DNA of 24,275 nucleotides, taken from IMG/VR virus record IMGVR_UViG_3300023116_000345, positions 1 to 24,275 of that record; one strand, 5' to 3'. Position 1 is the stretch's first letter, and every line of letters begins with the position of its first letter. This stretch comes from a virus. The notes below the pieces were generated by a model. The model searched no databases, was not told the origin of the DNA, and worked only from the letters and a program-made list of their open reading frames with translations. The translations under genes were made by a program, and so were the position numbers. Shown here one piece after another: positions 22,038 through 24,275 of this stretch.

Positions 22038-22820
22038 CTAAGGTAAAGCGTTCTGATTGTCGTAATACTGTTTTACGACTTCAAACCAACTTGCCTCATC
22101 TTTCTCTACATCTTCCTCGTTAAAGGTGAATATTTGAGTGTTGTACTCTTTGATCGCTGTGGTAACAATGATCTGAGTCTTTTTAATTTTAATTCCGAGG
22201 CAGGCTTCTGCCGCAGCTTTATAAGCGGCCAGCTGTAGTCTTGTCTTCTTCGTTTTAAACACTCCGGAGATGAGTGCTTTCTTGGTTTTTTCGTCGAGAT
22301 TCTGATCCTTCTTGGGGAACCTAGCTGAGTAGGGACCGTTGCTAGTTTTAAAGTCGGCAAGGATTATGTCTGCGTTTCGATCCATGTAGATGAGGTCGCA
22401 GCAGCCCGCATACCCGTGACCGGTTTCGGGGTCGTAATAGTGAATCCTGCCTACTCCGTCGTCACCGACGTACTTTGACCAGGCTGGTTGGTTGAACGGT
22501 TGTTCTGACCAAAGAACTCTGCCTCCCTCGAGGAGATTATCTAAGAGTTCAGGCATCCCCTCCCAGTAGAGACGGTACATCTCTGGCGGAACGACCCTAA
22601 GTCCTCGAAGATAGTTTTCCACACTGTTGTGGATCCAGGTCCCTCGTTCGGCTGCTTGTTCAGCACCACCAGGATTCATCTTGTTCCAGTGAGCAAGTTT
22701 TTTCCGCGTGGCTTCTGATTGCGTCGCGCTAAGTATTGACGTTACCGACGGAAGTGGCTTAGGTACACCATTACAAACGTAATGTCGTAGTCCGTTTACA
22801 GTTACTCTAGTGTCAGACAC
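22038..22820 (-). CDS. PD-(D/E)XK nuclease, RecB/Cas4-like
   Basis: A 260-residue exonuclease-type protein from GTG 22820. The core motifs of the RecB/Cas4-like PD-(D/E)XK fold are in order: ERGTWIHNSVE with H64, GCCDLIYMD with D142, IILADFKTS with D156-x-K158, and QLAAYKAA (Q196-xxx-Y200, motif IV). The N-terminal PSVTSILSATQSEATRKKLA is typical of phage members. It likely degrades or trims DNA ends during replication or recombination. The stop of the upstream coiled-coil gene lies 11 nt before its start, so the two are co-transcribed. GTG is favoured because the conserved N-terminal region would be lost with a later ATG; an AAAGAAG stretch next to the GTG may serve as a weak ribosome site. 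Confidence 0.88.
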   Translation of the reverse strand: MSDTRVTVNGLRHYVCNGVPKPLPSVTSILSATQSEATRKKLAHWNKMNPGGAEQAAERGTWIHNSVENYLRGLRVVPPEMYRLYWEGMPELLDNLLEGGRVLWSEQPFNQPAWSKYVGDDGVGRIHYYDPETGHGYAGCCDLIYMDRNADIILADFKTSNGPYSARFPKKDQNLDEKTKKALISGVFKTKKTRLQLAAYKAAAEACLGIKIKKTQIIVTTAIKEYNTQIFTFNEEDVEKDEASWFEVVKQYYDNQNALP

Positions 22821-22831
22821 TTCTTTATAAG

Positions 22832-23146
22832 TCAGAAAATTCCGGTCATTCCGTTTGGACCCGGCTCCTCTTCGTCGTCCTCAGTCTCCAAGAAGAACTC
22901 CTGCTTTTGATACTGATACTCACGATTTCTCTGATCTAGCTCAGACATCAAGCAAAGTGCTGCTGAGAATCCCTCGAGCACAATCTCCGCACACTCTTCC
23001 GATCCTCGAGCCTTACCTTGGTAGTCAACACATTCCGTCAGCAGCTGGTTTCCTGCCATCAGACCGGTGATTTTGTCCAGCTTGACGTTCTGCTCTTTGA
23101 GCAGCTCGCTGATCTGATCAAGCTTGTGAAGGAGCTGCTTGCTCAC
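22832..23146 (-). CDS. Unknown 104-residue coiled-coil protein
   Basis: A 104-residue protein from GTG 23146. The first ~30 residues show clear heptads (LLHKLDQISELLKEQNVKLD, KITGLM), predicting a short coiled coil. The middle (ECAEIVLEGFSAALCLMSEL) is helical, and the C-terminus is strongly acidic (LETEDDEEEPGPNG). There is no catalytic motif or membrane segment. The GTG start overlaps the stop of the preceding MTase-like gene (GTGA), so translation is coupled. It sits between a methyltransferase-like gene and a PD-(D/E)XK nuclease in the replication block. It may be a small partner or single-stranded-DNA-related factor, but no family is recognised. Confidence 0.65.
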   Translation of the reverse strand: MSKQLLHKLDQISELLKEQNVKLDKITGLMAGNQLLTECVDYQGKARGSEECAEIVLEGFSAALCLMSELDQRNREYQYQKQEFFLETEDDEEEPGPNGMTGIF

Positions 23147-23676
23147 AGGGCTAAGATTTTTGGTTGCTGCCAGCCTACTTCGTATTCAATAGTTGTATTA
23201 GTAGGTGCTGCTCCCAATGGAAAGAACACAAACCACGCAGACGTCACAGAGTCTTTCAGTTGTTTGTTATCCGCACGAAATGACGGGCGAGGACTGAGAA
23301 TCTTTAGGTTTACAAGATTACTTTCTTTAAGAAAAGACTCTCGCTTCCGCGTGGGCTCTAGCAGGGACAACCGATCGAGCACGATCACACCGTGTCGTGT
23401 CACGTCTAGACCGTACTCAAGTATCCAGTTTGTCTTATCGCCTAACCCCTGAGTGATCGCAATAACCCAGTCAAACCTGCCTCTCTGAGCTTCCCACCAT
23501 TCGGGGTCTTCGATATTGTCGGGGTGTTCGTTCGTAGTAATACTGTCGACATTGTACTTTTCTACTTGTTTTTTGAGGCCTCCTGTGAAATCTGAAGGAA
23601 GTAAAATGTTTCCATAGCAGAGGCCCGACTTTCCGATAGGGTCGAAAACAAATTTAGGGACTTGATAGAAGGACAT
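23143..23676 (-). CDS. Phage DNA-methyltransferase-like protein, catalytic motif apparently lost
   Basis: A 177-residue protein from ATG (CAT at 23674-23676). Its layout follows small phage adenine-methyltransferase-like proteins: FDPIGKSGLCYGNIL (11-25) at the DPxxGxG SAM-binding position, DSITTNEHPDN (44-54) at the acidic-loop position, then FDWVIAITQG (68-77) where DVVITNPPY is expected. It continues with VIVLDRLSLLEPTRKRESFL (97-116), a SF.....DSVT.AWFVFFP end (132-153) and a short tail. The LxRLSFLEP..R..FL and DSVT-AWF-W landmarks are strong. The DPPY/NPPY catalytic tetrapeptide is absent (AITQ), so I expect SAM or DNA binding without methyl transfer, or a different reaction. It begins the minus-strand replication string; no cognate restriction enzyme is seen. 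Confidence 0.6.
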   Translation of the reverse strand: MSFYQVPKFVFDPIGKSGLCYGNILLPSDFTGGLKKQVEKYNVDSITTNEHPDNIEDPEWWEAQRGRFDWVIAITQGLGDKTNWILEYGLDVTRHGVIVLDRLSLLEPTRKRESFLKESNLVNLKILSPRPSFRADNKQLKDSVTSAWFVFFPLGAAPTNTTIEYEVGWQQPKILAL

Positions 23677-23713
23677 GGCAGAGAGGGATATGGTTGAGAC
23701 GCTGAGGAGTTAC

Positions 23714-23911
23714 ATGACTCTTGAGCAAGATTTTGCGCTTCGTAGGTTTCAGGACTCTTTAGCTAAACTTGAGACCAAAGAAACGGCTGAGGCGCTCAGC
23801 ATAGTCTACGCCAACTATTTAATTCGGGGTGCTTTGCTTGAAAACATCGTCAAGTGGTGCATCACGAATGATGTCGAGCTTCCTTGCTTTGGCGACCTGA
23901 TCAACATGTAA
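23714..23911 (+). CDS. NblA-like phycobilisome-degradation adaptor
   Basis: A 65-residue protein read from ATG 23714: MTLEQDFALRRFQDSLAKLE, then TKETAEALSIVYANYLIRGA, LLENIVKWCI and a short polar tail. Cyanobacterial NblA proteins are ~60 residues with S/T-x-EQ-x-F-x-L-x-x-(F/Y) at the start, a helix, a turn (here LETKETAE), and a second helix ending in an N-x-x-K segment; this protein follows that plan. NblA links phycobilisomes to Clp protease, and phage copies are known from freshwater cyanophages such as Ma-LMM01. I chose 23714 because GAGGAG lies 4 nt before it and the length then fits NblA. An in-frame ATG at 23675 would give 78 residues and overlap the minus-strand start by 2 nt. Likeness is by eye, so another small helical protein is possible. 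Confidence 0.5.
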   Translation: MTLEQDFALRRFQDSLAKLETKETAEALSIVYANYLIRGALLENIVKWCITNDVELPCFGDLINM

Positions 23912-23913
23912 CC

Positions 23914-23941
23914 AAAAAAAAGGAGAGGCTGTCGCCTCCCC
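23914..23941 (-). terminator. Rho-independent terminator for the minus-strand gene at the window edge
   Basis: Read on the minus strand, GGGGAGGC (23941-23934), loop GACA and GCCTCTCC (23929-23922) form an 8-bp stem with one mismatch. Eight T residues follow (A-tract 23914-23921 on the plus strand). This lies 21 nt after the stop of the minus-strand gene ending at 23963 and immediately after the stop of the NblA-like gene on the other strand. It insulates that gene from the replication block. Confidence 0.8.
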
Positions 23942-23962
23942 GTGGGTGCGGTTGCAGGGAGA

Positions 23963-24275
23963 TCAGAACTCTAACCCAGCGGCTTTGAGGGCAGCTTTTT
24001 GGTCGTCGGTCAGCTCCTTGGGAGCGCTCTTCTTGTCTGCAGAGGGAGGCTCTGCCTTGGCTTTCTTGGGGTCGCCTGCTGAGGGAGGGAGAGACTGGAG
24101 AGAAGCAGGAGCCTCTCCTTCAAGACGCTTCGGGTTGGCTTCCATGAAGGAAGCCTTCAGCGCCGCGTGATCTTCTCCCAGAGGAAGCTCAACCAGATTC
24201 GCACCGGGGATATGAGAACGAAGTGCAGCTGATACCAGCTCTCCTCCATCCGACTCCAGCCAGTTCGAGATGTCT
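23963..24275 (-). CDS. Unknown protein, C-terminal part (5' end outside window)
   Basis: An open minus-strand frame enters at the window edge (first full codon at 24274) and ends at TGA (TCA 23963-23965); about 103 residues are visible. The first part is folded-looking (DISNWLESDGGELVSAALRS, HIPGANLVELPLGEDHAALK), then a disordered Pro/Lys/Ala stretch (SLQSLPPSAGDPKKAKAEPP), then a short helix (LTDDQKAALKAAGLEF). The flexible linker plus terminal helix is typical of replication or recombination proteins that present a C-terminal interaction peptide, but no family can be named from this piece. Transcription ends at the terminator just downstream. An internal ATG at 24145 exists, but the frame is open through the edge, so it is not taken as the start. 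Confidence 0.6.
   Translation of the reverse strand, partial: DISNWLESDGGELVSAALRSHIPGANLVELPLGEDHAALKASFMEANPKRLEGEAPASLQSLPPSAGDPKKAKAEPPSADKKSAPKELTDDQKAALKAAGLEF

Noticed and set aside
22824-22829. TATAAA on the minus strand as promoter of the nuclease gene
   Set aside because: It lies only 3 nt before the GTG start, too close to give a transcript containing the start. The gene is better explained as co-transcribed with the coiled-coil gene upstream.
23946-24170. Plus-strand 74-codon frame near the window end
   Set aside because: It is the opposite strand of a frame that is open to the window edge, has a good terminator and shows protein-like composition; the plus-strand product is Ala/Ser low complexity.

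Overview
The window looks like part of the genome of a tailed cyanophage (Caudoviricetes). Three signs support this: a gene order of virion fibres, then lysis, then nucleotide metabolism and replication; tightly packed, often overlapping genes; and families typical of phages of marine or freshwater Synechococcus-like cyanobacteria. Those families are fibres carrying LamG, SPRY and DUF7483-like domains, flavin-dependent thymidylate synthase ThyX, and a small NblA-like protein. No terminase, portal or capsid gene lies inside the window, so the phage lineage cannot be assigned.

Positions 1-12933 (+ strand) are an adhesion block. It holds the end of one tail-fibre gene, a 1617-residue multi-jellyroll protein, a tail-assembly-chaperone-like gene, several small proteins, and three paralogous fibres of 611-624 residues. 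Each of these three carries exactly seven copies of a ~52-residue repeat. I read the repeats as a seven-bladed beta-propeller inserted into a small beta domain that also occurs alone in two neighbouring genes (5947-6333 and 6467-6970).

Positions 12992-18590 (mostly +) hold an HNH nuclease, a run of small lysine-rich genes, a structural-type protein, a three-helix holin candidate, an endolysin joining a T4-type lysozyme to a C39-like peptidase domain, a second HNH protein, unknown genes and thyX. Two minus-strand genes sit inside this + strand region: a 59-residue holin-like protein and a 110-residue unknown.

Positions 18587-23676 (- strand) are a replication block, transcribed toward thyX: a methyltransferase-like protein without a recognisable catalytic motif, a small coiled-coil protein, a RecB/Cas4-like PD-(D/E)XK nuclease, a primase-helicase with a D5-type SF3 domain, and a membrane-anchored protein. 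An NblA-like gene (+) begins head-to-head with this block. After it comes a minus-strand terminator that ends a further gene, cut by the window edge.

The main non-coding signal is a TANANT box, like a bacterial -10 element. It lies exactly 21 nt before the start codon of at least six genes on both strands, and 20-29 nt before several others. It helps choose start codons at 13584, 12992 and 21911. I saw no tRNA, rRNA, CRISPR array, insertion sequence or integrase, and there is no gene-free stretch over 300 bases.
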